Shown: piece by piece, positions 47,311 to 59,186 of the stretch
Layout: every line of letters begins with the position of its first letter
Numbering within the stretch: the first letter of the stretch is position 1
From: Monodelphis domestica
Taxonomy: Eukaryota > Chordata > Mammalia > Didelphimorphia > Didelphidae
Direction of reading: 5' to 3'
DNA length: 64,000 bases
Assembly (NCBI RefSeq): GCF_027887165.1
Contig: NC_077230.1
Span: 328,026,415-328,090,414 of the forward strand
The notes under the pieces: generated by a model
The model's input: only the letters and a program-made list of their open reading frames with translations
Database searches by the model: none
What the model was told of the DNA's origin: nothing
Position numbers and translations under genes: made by a program

Positions 47311-48399
47311 AATATTTACTTAGTAGAAAGATGCTTTGCAGTTGTGAAGAGTTCCTTGAATGATGAAATCATAGATGTTTGACATATTGAAGAATGGTAT
47401 TGAGAAAAAAAGTAATTTTAATGAAGAAAGAATGCTTGATCCAGATAAAGTTTGTCTAGCTGCACTCTAATATCCCTTTCAATTCTGAGATTTGGTGATT
47501 CTGAAGTAGAAAAATGGGATGATTCCATGCTGCCATCTTATAACTTAAGCCTTAGTTCATTCCAGATAGGTAACTTATTTACAAAACAAGGTACAAGTAA
47601 GGGACTAATGTACCCATATTTCAGGTGCCCAGTTGTCCTGAGAGCTCCCTCTTCCCCTTGTTCCTTTGCCAACAAATCTCACTCTAATGAATACAAGGTT
47701 GCCCTTTCCATCTCACATTGAGAAGAAAACATCTTTTATAACCCTGAGGACAGAGGATGAACATTTTAGGAATATTTGCTAAAACTACCCAATCAAAACT
47801 TCATTTTCACATTTCGCTGACACTTTCCCAGACTTCCTCCTTAATTATTTTATTTACAAGTTGGATGATCTTGTTTTCTAGCCAACTTCATTGAATTTAA
47901 AAGGCATTTGTCATGGGTGGGACAAGTCAAAGGCCAAGAGACTATCACAGTACATGGCTTAACCATTCCAAATGACAGGGACTAATTTCAGTTGGTTTCA
48001 TGGTAGAATATTGGGGGAAACTGAAATGGGTGGGAGGGGAGGCAAATGTAGTAATAATTGAAAGAAAGTGCCAAGACCAGATTACATGAATTGAAAAAAA
48101 ATCCTGTGATACCCCAGGGAAAGAAGGGTAGGGAAAAATGTGCTGCAACACCAAATACTTTACAGATGCTTTTAGTCAAAGGCCTGGGTGGACCATGGCA
48201 AGGCAAACAATGGGTGTGGGAGAATTCCTTTCAGCCAGAGGAATCTGCTTTAGTTAATCCCTAGAGTCTTGATGCTTCTTTGACTCAAACCATGAGGAAA
48301 TGAGATGCCATCTTAAGCATGGAAGGATGCTCTAAAAAGGAGAATTTACTTAGAGAAATTTCATATCTCACCAAGTTATAATTCCACTGTTCTTCCCTG
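47311..48399. other. Unassigned stretch
   Basis: No repeat or gene recognised. Overlapping short frames on both strands at 47945-48264 have no domain-like pattern. Confidence 0.4.
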
Positions 48400-48529
48400 G
48401 TCAGATCATCTTTGGAAGAGTCACTTATGAATACCATCTTTTAGGAGGGACATTGATAAGTTAGAAAGTGTCCAAAATAAGGCAACCAGGATAGTGAGGG
48501 GATCCCAAAATATATGATATAAAGAATAG
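48400..48529 (-). mobile_element. CR1/L3 LINE fragment
   Basis: The stretch gagggacattgataagttag, tgtccaaaataaggcaacca and ggatagtgagggg is the reverse-strand form of the CR1-type region. It is cut by the start of the L1 at 48530. Confidence 0.6.
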
Positions 48530-51500
48530 TTGGGAGGCAAGATGGAGGAGCAAACTATAGCAGCTCCATGTTACCAAGAGAATCCTCTCTGACCAAGATT
48601 AAAATATCACCACAAAACGAATACAAATACAGCAATGAAAGAACCAACAAGAACACGGAGTGAAACAACTTTCAAGAAAAGAAAAACCTAAAAGGTAGGC
48701 AGAGATTATCTGGGGAACTGGAGTGAGAGGAAAACAGAGCCAGCAAAAGAATGTAGTAAGGAGGGAAGAGCAAGGCAAGAACAATGCCCCCACCCCCTTC
48801 TGTTGTCCCAGGTTTGGAACTGAAGCTCAAGACCACCTTCAAATCTTGATATGCTGCTTGGGCAAATAGTGGTATAAGCCAAACGCACACCCCTTGAAAT
48901 TTCAAACCTGTGGAGAAGTCTGGAGTCCTATCCCAGGGCAATCTGGGCTGAAGTGGACTGATCCGTGTGGGCCCAGAGTGAAGCCAGGATTTCCAATCTG
49001 GGCTTGGGATAATGACCTGGTACACAGTTTGGGGTGGCTGATAGTACTAAGTACTGATCTTTCTGCCTAAAACTCAAGGGGGAAATCTAAGACAGGGCAA
49101 TCAAGGGTGTGCCTGATTGGATCAAGTACACAGCAAGACCAAAAACTTGAGCCTAATCCTGGGGCTAGAATTTGATCATCCCCTGAACTGATCAATGTCA
49201 GAATGAAATCAAAAGCTTATGCCCAAGCCTGAGGCAAGTCCTTAAGTCATCAGCATCTTGAATCAGCAGGGGAGGGGGCTCCCAGAGCTCTCAGCTCTCA
49301 GACCCAGAAAGTAAGTTGAGAATAACATCAAGGACTGATGTTTAAGATGGTACCCTACCTTCTGAGAAAACAGAGCTTACCTATAATTAGATAGGAAAAA
49401 TGAGCAAACAACAACAAAAAAGCACCAACTCTAAAGAATTTTTATGGAGACAAAGAGCAAGGTACAGACATAGAAAGGGACAGTGAAAGCAAAGGAAACT
49501 CATGCAAAGTCCAAAAGAAAAATATGAATTTGACACAAATTCTGAAAGAGATAAAAAAAGACTTAAAAAAACAAATTAAGATAGGCAGAGGAAAAGTGAG
49601 GGAGAGAAATGAAGGTGATGCAAGAAGAAATGGACCAATTGAAAAAGGAGAACCAAAAACTGAAAGAGGAAAATCAGGTCTTAAAAATCATAATTAACCA
49701 TCTAGAAACTAATGATTTTATGAGGAATCAAGAAATAATAAATAAGAATCAAATGAATGAAAAAAAGAGAACAGGAAATATATTATTAAATAAATAACTG
49801 AACTAAAAACAGATTTAGGAGAGACAATTTGAGAATTATTGGACTACCTGAAAGCCATAATCAAGAAAAAACCTTGGATGTCATATTACAAGAAATTATC
49901 AAAGATAACTGCCCAGAGATCCTCAAACAAAAAAATAAAATTGAAATCGAAAGAGTTCACAGATCACCTCCAGAAATAAATCCTCAAATGACAACTTTGG
50001 GGAATATAATAGTTAAATTCAAAAGCCACCAAGCTAAGAAGAAAATTCTCCAAGCAGCCAGAAAGAAACCATTCAAATACCATGGAGCTACAATCAGGAT
50101 CACATAGTACCTAGCATCTTCTACATTAAAGGATTGAAAGGCATGGAATATGATATTCAGGAAGGCAAAGGATTTGGGATTATAACCCAGAGTCATCTAT
50201 CCAGCAAAACTGAATATATTCTTTCAAGGGGAAAATGGGCATTCAATAAGATAGAAAATTTTCAAGCATTCCTGAGGAACAAGTTAGACTTAAACAAAGA
50301 AATTGAAGTCCAAAATGAGACATAAGACAAGTTCAAAAAGATAAATAAGAGAGAGAAATTTTAAGGAACTCATTAAGGTTGAAATGTTTATGTGAGTATA
50401 TGGGAAGAAGATTTCCATAGTTCTCAAAAATTATTCTTAAAATAGAGAAGACAAGGAATTTACTCAGAAAGAGGGTGGAGAAGTAAGCTGATTATGATGA
50501 AATGATATACATGATGATATACGATGATATGATGTGTATGTAAATGTGATGATATGGAACAATATGTATATATGATATAAAATGTATGCATATGGATGAT
50601 ATGTATAAATCAATCAAGGGCTGAAAGAGAATGTTGAACTGAAAGAAAATGGACAGGAGAGATAGAATGGTGTAAATTATATAACAAAGAGTCATGAAAA
50701 GTCTTTATAGAGAGGGGAAGATAAGGGTGGTGATGGGCAACACTTAAACTTTACTCTCATCTTAACTGACCCAGAGAGGGAAAAACAAGTATATTCAGTG
50801 GGGTATAGAATTCTATCTTTTCTTCCCAAGAAGTAGAAGAGAATAAAACAAGGAAAAAGGGAGGTAATTGGAGGGAACGGGAAAGGGGAGGGGTGACAAA
50901 AAGCAAAATACTGGTGAGGAAGAACAGAGATAAAGGGAATGGAGCAGGATCTAAAGGGGATGATAGGATGAAGGGAAATACACAGGTAGTAATCATAATG
51001 CTGAACGAGTATGGGATGAACTCACCCATTAAACAGAAGCAGATAGCAGAATGGATTAAAAACCAGAATCCTACTATTTGTTGTTTACAAGTAACATATT
51101 TGAGGCAGGGTGACACACACAGATTCAAGGCTGGGGCAGAATTTATTATGCATCATCTAAAGTAAAAAAAAAAAGCAAGAGTAGCAACCATGATATCAGG
51201 CATAACCAAGGTAGAAATTGATCTGATTAAAAGAGATAAGGAAGGAAATTATATTTTGTTAAACGGTACTATAAAGAATTAAGTAATATCATTACTAAAC
51301 TTTTATACACCAAATAATATAGCATCTAGATTTCTAAAGGAGAAATTAAAGGAATTTTAAGGGGAAATAGAAGACCATACTAGTCGGGGATCTCAACCTT
51401 CCCCTTTTCAGAACTAGATAAATGGAACCAAAAAATAAATAAAAAAGAAATAAGGGAAATGAAAGAAATGTTAGAAAAATTAGAGTTAATGGAGATCTGG

Positions 51501-52795
51501 AGAAAATTGAACTGGGATAAAAAGGAATATATGTTCTTCTAAGTAGTACATGGTACATATACAAAGATTGACCTTTTACTAGGGCATAGATATATTGCAA
51601 ACAAATGCAGAAAAGCAGAAATAATAAATTCAACTTTTTCATATCATAATGCAATAATCATAATTAACAAGGGTCCATGGAAAGGCAAATTTAAAATTAA
51701 TTGGAAACTAAATAATGGAATTCTTCAAAACTGGTGGGTCAAAACAGAAATCATAGATACAATTACAAACTTCATTAAAGAGAGTGACAATGAAGAGACA
51801 ACATATCAAAATCTCTGGCATACAGCCAAAGCAGTACTCAGGGGAAAATTTATATCTCTTAGTGCCTATATGTACAAAATGGAGAGGGAGGAGATCAATA
51901 ATTGGGCTTGCAAATTAAAAAAATTAGAAAAAGAACAAATAAAAAATTCCTAGATAAAAACTAAATTGGAAATCCTAAAAATTAAAGGAGAAATTAAATT
52001 AAAGGAGAAATTGAAAGTAAAAGAACTATTGAACTAATAAATCAGACTAGGAGGTGTTATTTTGAAAAAAAATGAAATAGATAAAGTATTGGTTAACCTG
52101 ATTTTAAAAAGAAGACAATCAAATTAACAGTATCATGAATGAAAAGGATGATCTCACCTCTAATGAAGAAGACATTAAGGCAATTATTAAGAACTATTTT
52201 GCTCAATTATATGGCAATAAATATGACAATTTAGGTGAAATGCATGAATATTTACAAAAATATAAATTGCCTAGATTGACAAAAGAGGAAATAGAATACT
52301 TAAATAATCCCATCTCAGAAAAAGGAATTGAACAAGCCATCAAAGAATTTCCTAAGAAAAATTCCTCCGGACCAGATGGATTCACAAGTGAATTCTATCA
52401 AACATTTAGAGAAAAATGAATCCCAATACTCTAGAAATTATTTGACAAAATAAGCAAAGAAGGAATATTACCAAATTCTTTTTTAAAGATAGAAATATGG
52501 TACTGATTCCAAGCCAGGCAGACCAAAAACAGAGAAAGAAAACTGCGAACATACATACAAAAATCTTAAATAAAATACTAGTAAAAAGACTTCAAGTTAT
52601 CACAAGGATTATTCATTATGACCAGGTGAGATTTATATCTGGATTGCAAGGATGGTTTAATATTAGGAAAACCATCCACATAATTGATCATATCAATAAT
52701 CACACAAACAAAAATCACATGATTATCTCAATAGATGCAGAAAACGCCTTTGAAAAAATACAACACCCACTTCAAATGAAAACACTAGAAAAAAG
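48530..52795 (+). mobile_element. LINE-1, old copy with 5' end, truncated within ORF2
   Basis: The element begins at about 48530 with ggaggcaagatggaggagca, an L1-type 5' end. The 5' UTR runs to about 49399 and ORF1 from 49400 to about 50325; it starts MSKQQQKSTNSK and has several stops. After a spacer, ORF2 starts near 50960. It reads GMNSPIKQKQIAEWI and [11 protein letters not shown] (the catalytic Glu of QETH is Val), then [35 protein letters not shown] and a last ENAFEKIQHP. Similarity stops before the FADD motif. It has many stops and frameshifts and is clearly inactive. Loss of the 3' half while the 5' end survives is the reverse of normal L1 truncation. Confidence 0.9.
50492..50620 (+). 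repeat. GATAT-rich simple sequence in an L1 spacer
   Basis: Imperfect gatatgat and gatatac units lie between ORF1 and ORF2 of the old L1. Confidence 0.8.
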
Positions 52796-53020
52796 TGAAA
52801 ACCACTTTTCCAAGGTGTGAACTCCAGACACAAGAGTGAGAACTCATGGCCTCTCTCCCAACTCCTCTATATAAGTGAATATCAGGCATCTAAATCATTT
52901 GGGATCACTGGAATCCTCATCTACAGATGCAGATCCTCTCCTCTACCCAAAACAAACCAGGTATTACCTTTGCAGGCTCTACCTGGAAAAAAAAAACACT
53001 TTTTTTCATTAGTTGGGGCA
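52796..53020. other. Unassigned junction between old L1 and YTHDC1 copy
   Basis: About 225 bp belonging neither to the L1 ORF2 on the left nor, as far as I can tell, to YTHDC1 coding sequence on the right. It could be YTHDC1 5' UTR, a third element, or filler. Confidence 0.4.
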
Positions 53021-53336
53021 ATGACAGTCAATAATCGGGAGAAGAAAGATGGAAATTTTCATGTTTTTTACTATATTTTAAGTGAAGAATATGATCAGGA
53101 TGACACATTATAGCACCCTGAAATTGAACAAAATGAAAATGAGGAAAAGTATTCAAGAAGAAGTTGTGACCAAATAGGAACTACTGAAAGCAAGAGTCAA
53201 AAATCTTCTGAAAATTCCAGACAGTTGACTCCAAAGCCACCTAGCTTCTCCATTAGCACAGAGCAATAAAAAAAAAAAGTCAATGTGAAAAGACTTCAGT
53301 CAGGAAAAGGCATCTAGAAAGAAGGACTGAGTCTTT
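53021..53336 (+). pseudogene. YTHDC1: YTHDC1 retrocopy, 5' part (N-terminal coding region)
   Basis: From the ATG at 53021 the frame reads MTVNNREKKDGNFHVFYY, then QDDTL, a stop at 53111-53113, and on through EIEQNENEE and SRQLTPKPPSFSIS before further stops. This follows the YTHDC1 N-terminus (REEKDGELNVLDDIL, EQDDELYNPESEQDKNE, SRQLVSKPLSSS) residue by residue without introns. YTHDC1 is the nuclear m6A reader that steers splicing and export of methylated RNA. The copy is broken by stops and then interrupted at 53337 by the L1; it resumes at 59751. The 52796-53020 stretch before the ATG could include 5' UTR, but I cannot assign it. The protein comparison is from memory of the human protein. 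Confidence 0.88.
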
Positions 53337-53714
53337 TTTTTTTTTTAAATTTTAATATTATTTTATTTGGTCATTTTCATACATTATTCACTGGAAACAA
53401 AGATTGTTTTCTTTTCCTCCCCTCCCCTCCCCCCCCCACCCCCCCGCCTTTCCCTCTCCCATAGCCGACGCATGATTCCACTGGTTGTCACATGTGTTCT
53501 TGACTCGAACCCATTTCCCTGTTGTTGGAGTTTGCATTATAGTGTTCATTTAGAGTCTCTCCTCAGTCTTATCTCCTCCAACCCTGTAGTCAAGCAGTTG
53601 CTTTTCAGCGGTGTTTTTACTCCCACAGTTTATCCTCTGCTTGTGGGTAGTATTTTTTTTTTTAGATCCCTGCAGATTGTTCAGGGATTGCATTGATACT
53701 AATGGAGAAGTCCA
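53337..53714 (-). other. L1 3' UTR with G-rich polypurine tract and poly(A)
   Basis: The 3' UTR runs from the ORF2 stop to the poly(A) tail (T run 53334-53346 on the plus strand, partly shared with the target duplication). A strongly C-rich plus-strand tract at 53418-53448 is a G-rich polypurine run on the L1 strand, with several runs of four or more G, which could form a G-quadruplex. Such tracts are a known feature of mammalian L1 3' UTRs. Confidence 0.8.
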
Positions 53715-56700
53715 TCACCTTCGATTGTACCACAATGTATCAGTCTCTGTGTACAATGTTTTCCTGGTTCTGCTCCTCTCGCTCTGCATTACTTCCTGGA
53801 GGTTGTTCCAGTCTCCATGGAACTTCTCCACTTTATTATTCCTTTTAGCACAATAGTATTCCATCACCAACATATACCACAATTTGTTCAGCCATTCCCC
53901 AATTGAAGGGCATCCCCTCATTTTCCAATTTTTGGCCACCACAAAGAGCGCAGCTATGAATATTTTTGTACAAGTCTTTTTGTCCATTATCTCTTTGGGG
54001 TACAAGCCCAGCAGTGCTATGGCTGGATCAAAGGGCAGACAGTCTTTTATCGCCCTTTGGACATAGTTCCAAATTGCCCTCCAGAATGGTTGGATCAATT
54101 CACAACTCCACCAGCAATGAATCAATGTCCCCACTTTGCCACATCCCCTCCAGCATTCATTACTTTGCATAGCTGTCATGTTAGCCAATCTGCTAGGTGT
54201 GAGATGATACCTCAGAGTTGTTTTGATTTGCATCTCTCTGATTATAAGAGATGTAGAGCACTTTTTCATGTGCTTATTAATAGTTTTGATTTCTTTGGCT
54301 GAGAATTGCCTGTTCATGTCCCTTGCCCATTTATCAATTGCAGAATGGCTTGATTTTTTGTACAATTGATTTAGTTCTTTATAAATTTTAGTAATTAAAC
54401 CCTTGTCAGAGGTTTTTATGAAGATTGTTTCCCAATTTGTTGCTACCCTTCTGATTTTGGTTACATTGGTTTTGTTTGTACAAAAACTTTTTAATTTGAT
54501 GTAATCCAGATTATTTATTTTGCATTTTGTAACTCTTTCTAATTCTTGCTTGGTTTTGAAGTATTTCCCTTCCCAAAGGTCTGACATGTATACTATTCTG
54601 TGTTCGCCTAATTTTCTTATAGTTTCCTTCTTTATGTTCAAGTCATTCATCCATTTTGAATTTATCTTGGTGTAAGGTGTGAGGTGTTGATCTAAGCCTA
54701 ATCTTTCCCACACTGTCCTCCAATTTTCCCAACAGTTTTTATGAAATAGTGGATTTTTGTCCCAAAAGCTGGGATCTTTGGGTTTGTCATATACTGTCTT
54801 GCTGAGGTTGCTTGCCCCCAGTCTATTCCACTGATCCTCCTTTCTGTCTCTTAGCCAGTACCAAATTGTTTTGATGACCGCTGCTTTATAATATAGTCTG
54901 AGATCTGGGACTGCAAGACCCCCTTCCTTTGTGTTTTTTTTCATTAATTCCCTGGATATCCTTGATCTTTTGTTCTTCCAAATGAACTTTGTTATGTTTT
55001 TTTCTAAATCAGTAAAAAAATTTTTTGGAAGTTCCATGGGTATGGCACTAAATAGATAGATGAGTTTGGGTAGGATGGTCATTTTTATTATATTGGCTCG
55101 TCCTACCCATGAGCAGTTAATGTTCTTCCAATTGTTCAAGTCTAGTTTTAGTTGTGTGGAAAGTGTTTTGTAGTTGTGTTCATATAGATCCTGTGTTTGT
55201 CTCGGGAGATAGATTCCTAAGTATTTTATTTTGTCTTGGGTAATTTTGAATGGGATTTCTCTTTCTAGTTCTTGCTGCTGAGCTGTGTTGGAATTATATA
55301 GAAATGCTGATGACTTATGTGGGTTTATTTTGTATCCTGCAACTTTGCTAAAGTTGTTGATTATTTCAATTAGCTTTTTGGTTGAGTCTCTAGGATTCTT
55401 TAAGTAGACCATCATGTCATCTGCAAAGAGTGATAATTTGGTCTCCTCCTTGCCTATTTTGATGCCTTCAATTTCTTTTTCTTCTCTAATTGCTACTGCT
55501 AGTGTTTCTAATACAATGTCAAATAATAGAGGTGATAATGGGCATCCTTGTTTCACTCCTGATCTTAATGGGAATGGGTTTAGTTTATCCCCATTGCAGA
55601 TGATATTAGCTGATGGTTTTAGATATATACTGTTTATTATTTTTAGGAATGACCCTTCTATTCCTATGCTTTCTAGTGTTTTTAGTAGGAATGGGTGTTG
55701 TATTTTATCAAAGGCTTTTTCTGCATCTATTGAGATAATCATGTGATTCTTGTTGGTTTGCTTGTTGATGTGGTCAATTATGTGGATAGTTTTCCTAATG
55801 TTGAACCAGCCCTGCATCCCTGGTATGAATCCTACTTGATCATGGTGGATGACCCTTCTAATCACTTGCTGGAGTCTTTTTGCTAGTATCCTATTTAAGA
55901 TTTTTGCATCTATATTCATTAGGGAGATTGGCCTATAGTTTTCTTTCTCTGTTTTTGGCCTGCCTGGCTTTGGAATTAGTACCATGCTTGTGTCATAAAA
56001 GGAGTTTGGTAGGACTCCCTCTTTGCTTATTATGTCAAATAGTTTGTGTAATATTGGGGTTAACTGTTCTCTGAATGTTTGATAGAATTCACTGGTGAAT
56101 CCATCAGGCCCTGGGGATTTTTTCTTAGGCAGTTCTTTGATGGCTTGATGGATTTCAATTTCTGATATGGGATTATTTAAGAAAACTATTTCTTCTTCTG
56201 TTAGTCTAGGCAATTTATATTTTTGTAAATATTCATCCATATCACCTAGGTTGGTATATTTATTGCCATATAGTTGGGCAAAGTAGTTTTTAATGATTGC
56301 CTTAATTTCCTCTTCATTTGAGGTGAGATCCCCCTTTTCATCCTTGATGCTATTAATTTGCCTTTCTTCTTTCCTTTTTTTAATTAAATTAACCAGTACT
56401 TTGTCTATTTTGTCTGTTTTTTCAAAGTACCAGCTTCTAGTCTTGTTTATTAGCTCAATAGTTCTGTCACTTTCTATTTTATTAATTTCTCCCTTAATTT
56501 TTAGGATCTCTAGTATGGTTTTCTTCTGGGGGTTTTTAATTTGTTCATTCTCAAGTTTTTTTATTTGCATTTCCAATTCCTTGGTTTCTGTCCTCCCTAA
56601 TTTGTTAATATATGCACTCAGGGATATGAATTTTCCTCTAAGTACTGCCTTGGCTGCATCCCATAAGGTTTGAAAGGATGTTTCGCCGTTGTCATTTTCT

Positions 56701-57521
56701 TCAACGAAATTGTTAATTGTTTCTATGATTTCTTCTCTAACTATCCGATTTTGGAGTATCATGTTATTTATTTTCCAATTAATTTTTGATTTGGGTCTCC
56801 ATGTACCCTTGCCGATCAATATTTTAATTGCCTTGTGATCTGAAAAGGCTGCAGTTAATATTTCTGCTTTTCTGCATTTAAGTGCCATGTTTCTATGACC
56901 TAGTGTATGATCTATTTTTGTGAATGTGCCATGTGGTGCTGAAAAGAAGGTGTATTCTTTTTTGTCCCTATTTATTTTTCTCCATATGTCTATTAATTCT
57001 AATTTTTCTAAGATTTCATTCACCTCTTTTACCTCTTTCTTATTTATTTTTTGATTTGATTTATCTAAATTTGATAGTGGTTGGTTCAAGTCTCCCACTA
57101 ATATGGTTTTACTGTCTAATTCCTCCTTCAATTCTCCTAGTTTCTCTATTAAAAATTTGGATGCTATACCATTTGGTGCATACATGTTGATTAGTGATAT
57201 TTCCTCATTGTCTATATTTCCTTTTAGCAGAATATATTTACCTTCCCTGTCCCTTTTGATCAGGTCTATTTGTACTTTGGCTTTGTCAGATATCATGATT
57301 GCAACTCCTGCCTTCTTTCTATCGGTTGAGGCCCAAAAGGTCTTACTCCAACCTTTAATTCTAACCTTGTGAGTGTCAACCCGTCTCATATGTGTTTCTT
57401 GAAGACAACATATGGTAGGGTTTTGTGTTCTAATCCAATCTGCTATTTGTCTGCGTTTTATGGGTGAGTTCATCCCATTCACGTTCAATGTTATGATTGT
57501 TATTTGTGGATTCGCTGGCAT
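53715..57521 (-). CDS. L1 ORF2 protein: endonuclease and reverse transcriptase
   Basis: The 1268-residue ORF2p nicks target DNA and reverse transcribes L1 RNA at the nick (target-primed reverse transcription). An APE-like endonuclease covers about residues 1-235. It shows N13 in LNVNG, E42 in LQETH, the YAPN motif, D144 and N146 in GDLNQPL, a [15 protein letters not shown] block and SDHKAI near its end. The reverse transcriptase carries FADD at residues 699-702 within [10 protein letters not shown], and the preceding [13 protein letters not shown] block. The C-terminal Cys-rich segment starts at C1123 with C-x3-C, a later H and a C. The length is close to human ORF2p (1275). The canonical EN block GDFNTPLS reads GDLNQPLS here, with the catalytic Asp and Asn kept. 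ORF2p is also the likely source of the enzyme that mobilises SINEs and retrocopies like those in this window. Confidence 0.95.
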   Translation of the reverse strand: MPANPQITIITLNVNGMNSPIKRRQIADWIRTQNPTICCLQETHMRRVDTHKVRIKGWSKTFWASTDRKKAGVAIMISDKAKVQIDLIKRDREGKYILLKGNIDNEEISLINMYAPNGIASKFLIEKLGELKEELDSKTILVGDLNQPLSNLDKSNQKINKKEVKEVNEILEKLELIDIWRKINRDKKEYTFFSAPHGTFTKIDHTLGHRNMALKCRKAEILTAAFSDHKAIKILIGKGTWRPKSKINWKINNMILQNRIVREEIIETINNFVEENDNGETSFQTLWDAAKAVLRGKFISLSAYINKLGRTETKELEMQIKKLENEQIKNPQKKTILEILKIKGEINKIESDRTIELINKTRSWYFEKTDKIDKVLVNLIKKRKEERQINSIKDEKGDLTSNEEEIKAIIKNYFAQLYGNKYTNLGDMDEYLQKYKLPRLTEEEIVFLNNPISEIEIHQAIKELPKKKSPGPDGFTSEFYQTFREQLTPILHKLFDIISKEGVLPNSFYDTSMVLIPKPGRPKTEKENYRPISLMNIDAKILNRILAKRLQQVIRRVIHHDQVGFIPGMQGWFNIRKTIHIIDHINKQTNKNHMIISIDAEKAFDKIQHPFLLKTLESIGIEGSFLKIINSIYLKPSANIICNGDKLNPFPLRSGVKQGCPLSPLLFDIVLETLAVAIREEKEIEGIKIGKEETKLSLFADDMMVYLKNPRDSTKKLIEIINNFSKVAGYKINPHKSSAFLYNSNTAQQQELEREIPFKITQDKIKYLGIYLPRQTQDLYEHNYKTLSTQLKLDLNNWKNINCSWVGRANIIKMTILPKLIYLFSAIPMELPKNFFTDLEKNITKFIWKNKRSRISRELMKKNTKEGGLAVPDLRLYYKAAVIKTIWYWLRDRKEDQWNRLGASNLSKTVYDKPKDPSFWDKNPLFHKNCWENWRTVWERLGLDQHLTPYTKINSKWMNDLNIKKETIRKLGEHRIVYMSDLWEGKYFKTKQELERVTKCKINNLDYIKLKSFCTNKTNVTKIRRVATNWETIFIKTSDKGLITKIYKELNQLYKKSSHSAIDKWARDMNRQFSAKEIKTINKHMKKCSTSLIIREMQIKTTLRYHLTPSRLANMTAMQSNECWRGCGKVGTLIHCWWSCELIQPFWRAIWNYVQRAIKDCLPFDPAIALLGLYPKEIMDKKTCTKIFIAALFVVAKNWKMRGCPSIGEWLNKLWYMLVMEYYCAKRNNKVEKFHGDWNNLQEVMQSERSRTRKTLYTETDTLWYNRR

Positions 57522-58202
57522 TTTGATGTCTTCCCCTAGTTCTGCCCTTTCTTCTTTAGCTTTCTCCTTTTGAACCAGTGATTTACTTTAGGTCAGTCCC
57601 CCTAGTCCCCTCCCTTGAGATGCTTCCCTTTCTAGCCCCTCCCTTTTTATGCTCCCTTCCCCTCCCCCCTCTCCTTCCCTCCCTTTTTGTACTCCCTCCC
57701 CCCCCCCTTAATTTTCCTTTCTTTCTTGCCCTAATGGATAAGATAGAATTTAGGATCCCACTGGATCTAGATGTTCTTCCCTCTCAGATTTGATTTCACT
57801 GAGAGTAAGGTTTAAGTAATTCCACTTCACGCTCTCTTCCTCTCCTTCTCATATGAGAGTTCTTCCCCTCCCCTTCCCATGTGTATCTTTATATGGGAAA
57901 GTTTATTCTATTGATTCCCCCCCTATTTCTTGAAGTTAATCTTAGTATTATCACGGTTCCTCCCTCCCTTTTCCTTTTTTTGCCCCAACTTTCCCCAAAT
58001 CTTCTTAATTCCCCAATCTTTCCCTATGCATGTTTCTTCTAACTACTCTTATGATGATACAATTTATAAGAGTTACACAAAACATTTTCCCCACATATTA
58101 ATATATATAATTAGATGTAAATGTAGTCCTTATAGAAGGGAGTTTGACTTAAAGAGAAAGATAAGATTTATCTCCTTTTCCCTTTCTTTCATATTTACCT
58201 TT
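57522..58202 (-). other. Long L1 inter-ORF spacer
   Basis: The gap between the ORF1 stop and the ORF2 start is 681 bp, against about 63 bp in human L1. On the sense strand it contains several G-rich runs (plus-strand C runs around 57640-57715) and no substantial open frame. It may help ORF2 translation, but that is inference. The other two L1s with 5' ends in this window also have long spacers. Confidence 0.8.
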
Positions 58203-59186
58203 TCATGTTTCTCTTGCTTTCTGTGCTTGGATATCGAACTTTCCACAGAGCTCTGGTCTTTTCTTAGCAAATGCTTGGAAATCTTCTATTTTGTTGAATG
58301 CCCATACTTTCCCCTGGAAGTATATAGTCAGTTTTGCTGGGTAGTTGATTCTTGGTTGGAGACCCAGCTCTCTTGCCTTTCTAAATATCGTGTTCCATGC
58401 TTTGCGGTCTCTTAGTGTATTAGCCCCTAAGTCGTGTGTGATCCTTATGGGAGCCCCCTTATATCTGAAGCTTTTCTTCTTGGCTTCTTGTAGGATTTTC
58501 TCCTTTACTTGGAAGCTCTTGAATTTGGCAATTACATTCCTAGGCGTTGTCTTTTGGGGATTTAGTATAGAAGGTGTTCTATGAATCCTTTCTATTTCTA
58601 TTTTGCCCCCTTGCTCCAGAACGTGGGGGTAATTTTCTTTTATAATCTCCTCTAGAATAAAATCCAATTTTTTGTTTACCTCTGGTTTTTCTGGGAGACC
58701 GATGATACGGAGATTTTCTCGTCTTCCTCTGTTCTCCAGGTCCGTGACCTTCTCAGTGAGATATTTTCTGTTTTCTTCCAATTCATTAATTATTTGGGTT
58801 TGCTTTATTGATTCTTGCTGTTTTATCATCTCACTTTCTTCGAGGTCCTTAATTCTGGTCATTAGGGACTGGATTTGCTTTTCAGCCTTGTCTGCCCTTC
58901 TATTGGATGCTTCGAGTTCTTTTTCCAATTGAGCAGTCTTATCTGTCAGACAGCTGATCTCTTTCTCCCATTTTTCTTTCCAGAAGGTTTCCATCTTTTG
59001 GATAAGTTCCAGTTTGAGATCTTCCAGAGCTTGTTGATAGTTTCCATTTTGGGAGGCGTGTTCTGAATTTTTTTGGATTTCCTCCTCATTCTCCTCTTTT
59101 CCTTGGGTACTTCCACCATAAAAGTTTTCAATAGTCACTTTTTTCCCTTTCTTCCTGGAGGCTTGATTTTGGGCCATGTGAGCCAT
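58203..59186 (-). CDS. L1 ORF1 protein: RNA-binding chaperone
   Basis: The 327-residue ORF1p coats L1 RNA as a trimer and acts as a nucleic-acid chaperone. A basic N-terminus (KKGKKVTIENFYGG) is followed by a long Glu/Lys/Leu-rich coiled coil at about residues 55-155. Then comes the RRM with RRENLRIIGLPE, and the C-terminal domain with ARELGLQPRINYPAKLTI and GKVWAFNKIEDFQAF. All are standard L1 ORF1p landmarks, and the size matches human ORF1p (338). The start chosen is the first ATG of the frame (MAHMAQ); the nearby second Met four residues in is an alternative. Its N-terminus differs from the MSKQQ start of the other two L1s in this window, while the RRM and C-terminal domain are clearly related. 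Confidence 0.93.
   Translation of the reverse strand: MAHMAQNQASRKKGKKVTIENFYGGSTQGKEENEEEIQKNSEHASQNGNYQQALEDLKLELIQKMETFWKEKWEKEISCLTDKTAQLEKELEASNRRADKAEKQIQSLMTRIKDLEESEMIKQQESIKQTQIINELEENRKYLTEKVTDLENRGRRENLRIIGLPEKPEVNKKLDFILEEIIKENYPHVLEQGGKIEIERIHRTPSILNPQKTTPRNVIAKFKSFQVKEKILQEAKKKSFRYKGAPIRITHDLGANTLRDRKAWNTIFRKARELGLQPRINYPAKLTIYFQGKVWAFNKIEDFQAFAKKRPELCGKFDIQAQKARET

Noticed and set aside
53884-57372. Plus-strand frames opposite L1 ORF2
   Set aside because: Antisense shadows of ORF2. No independent signals.
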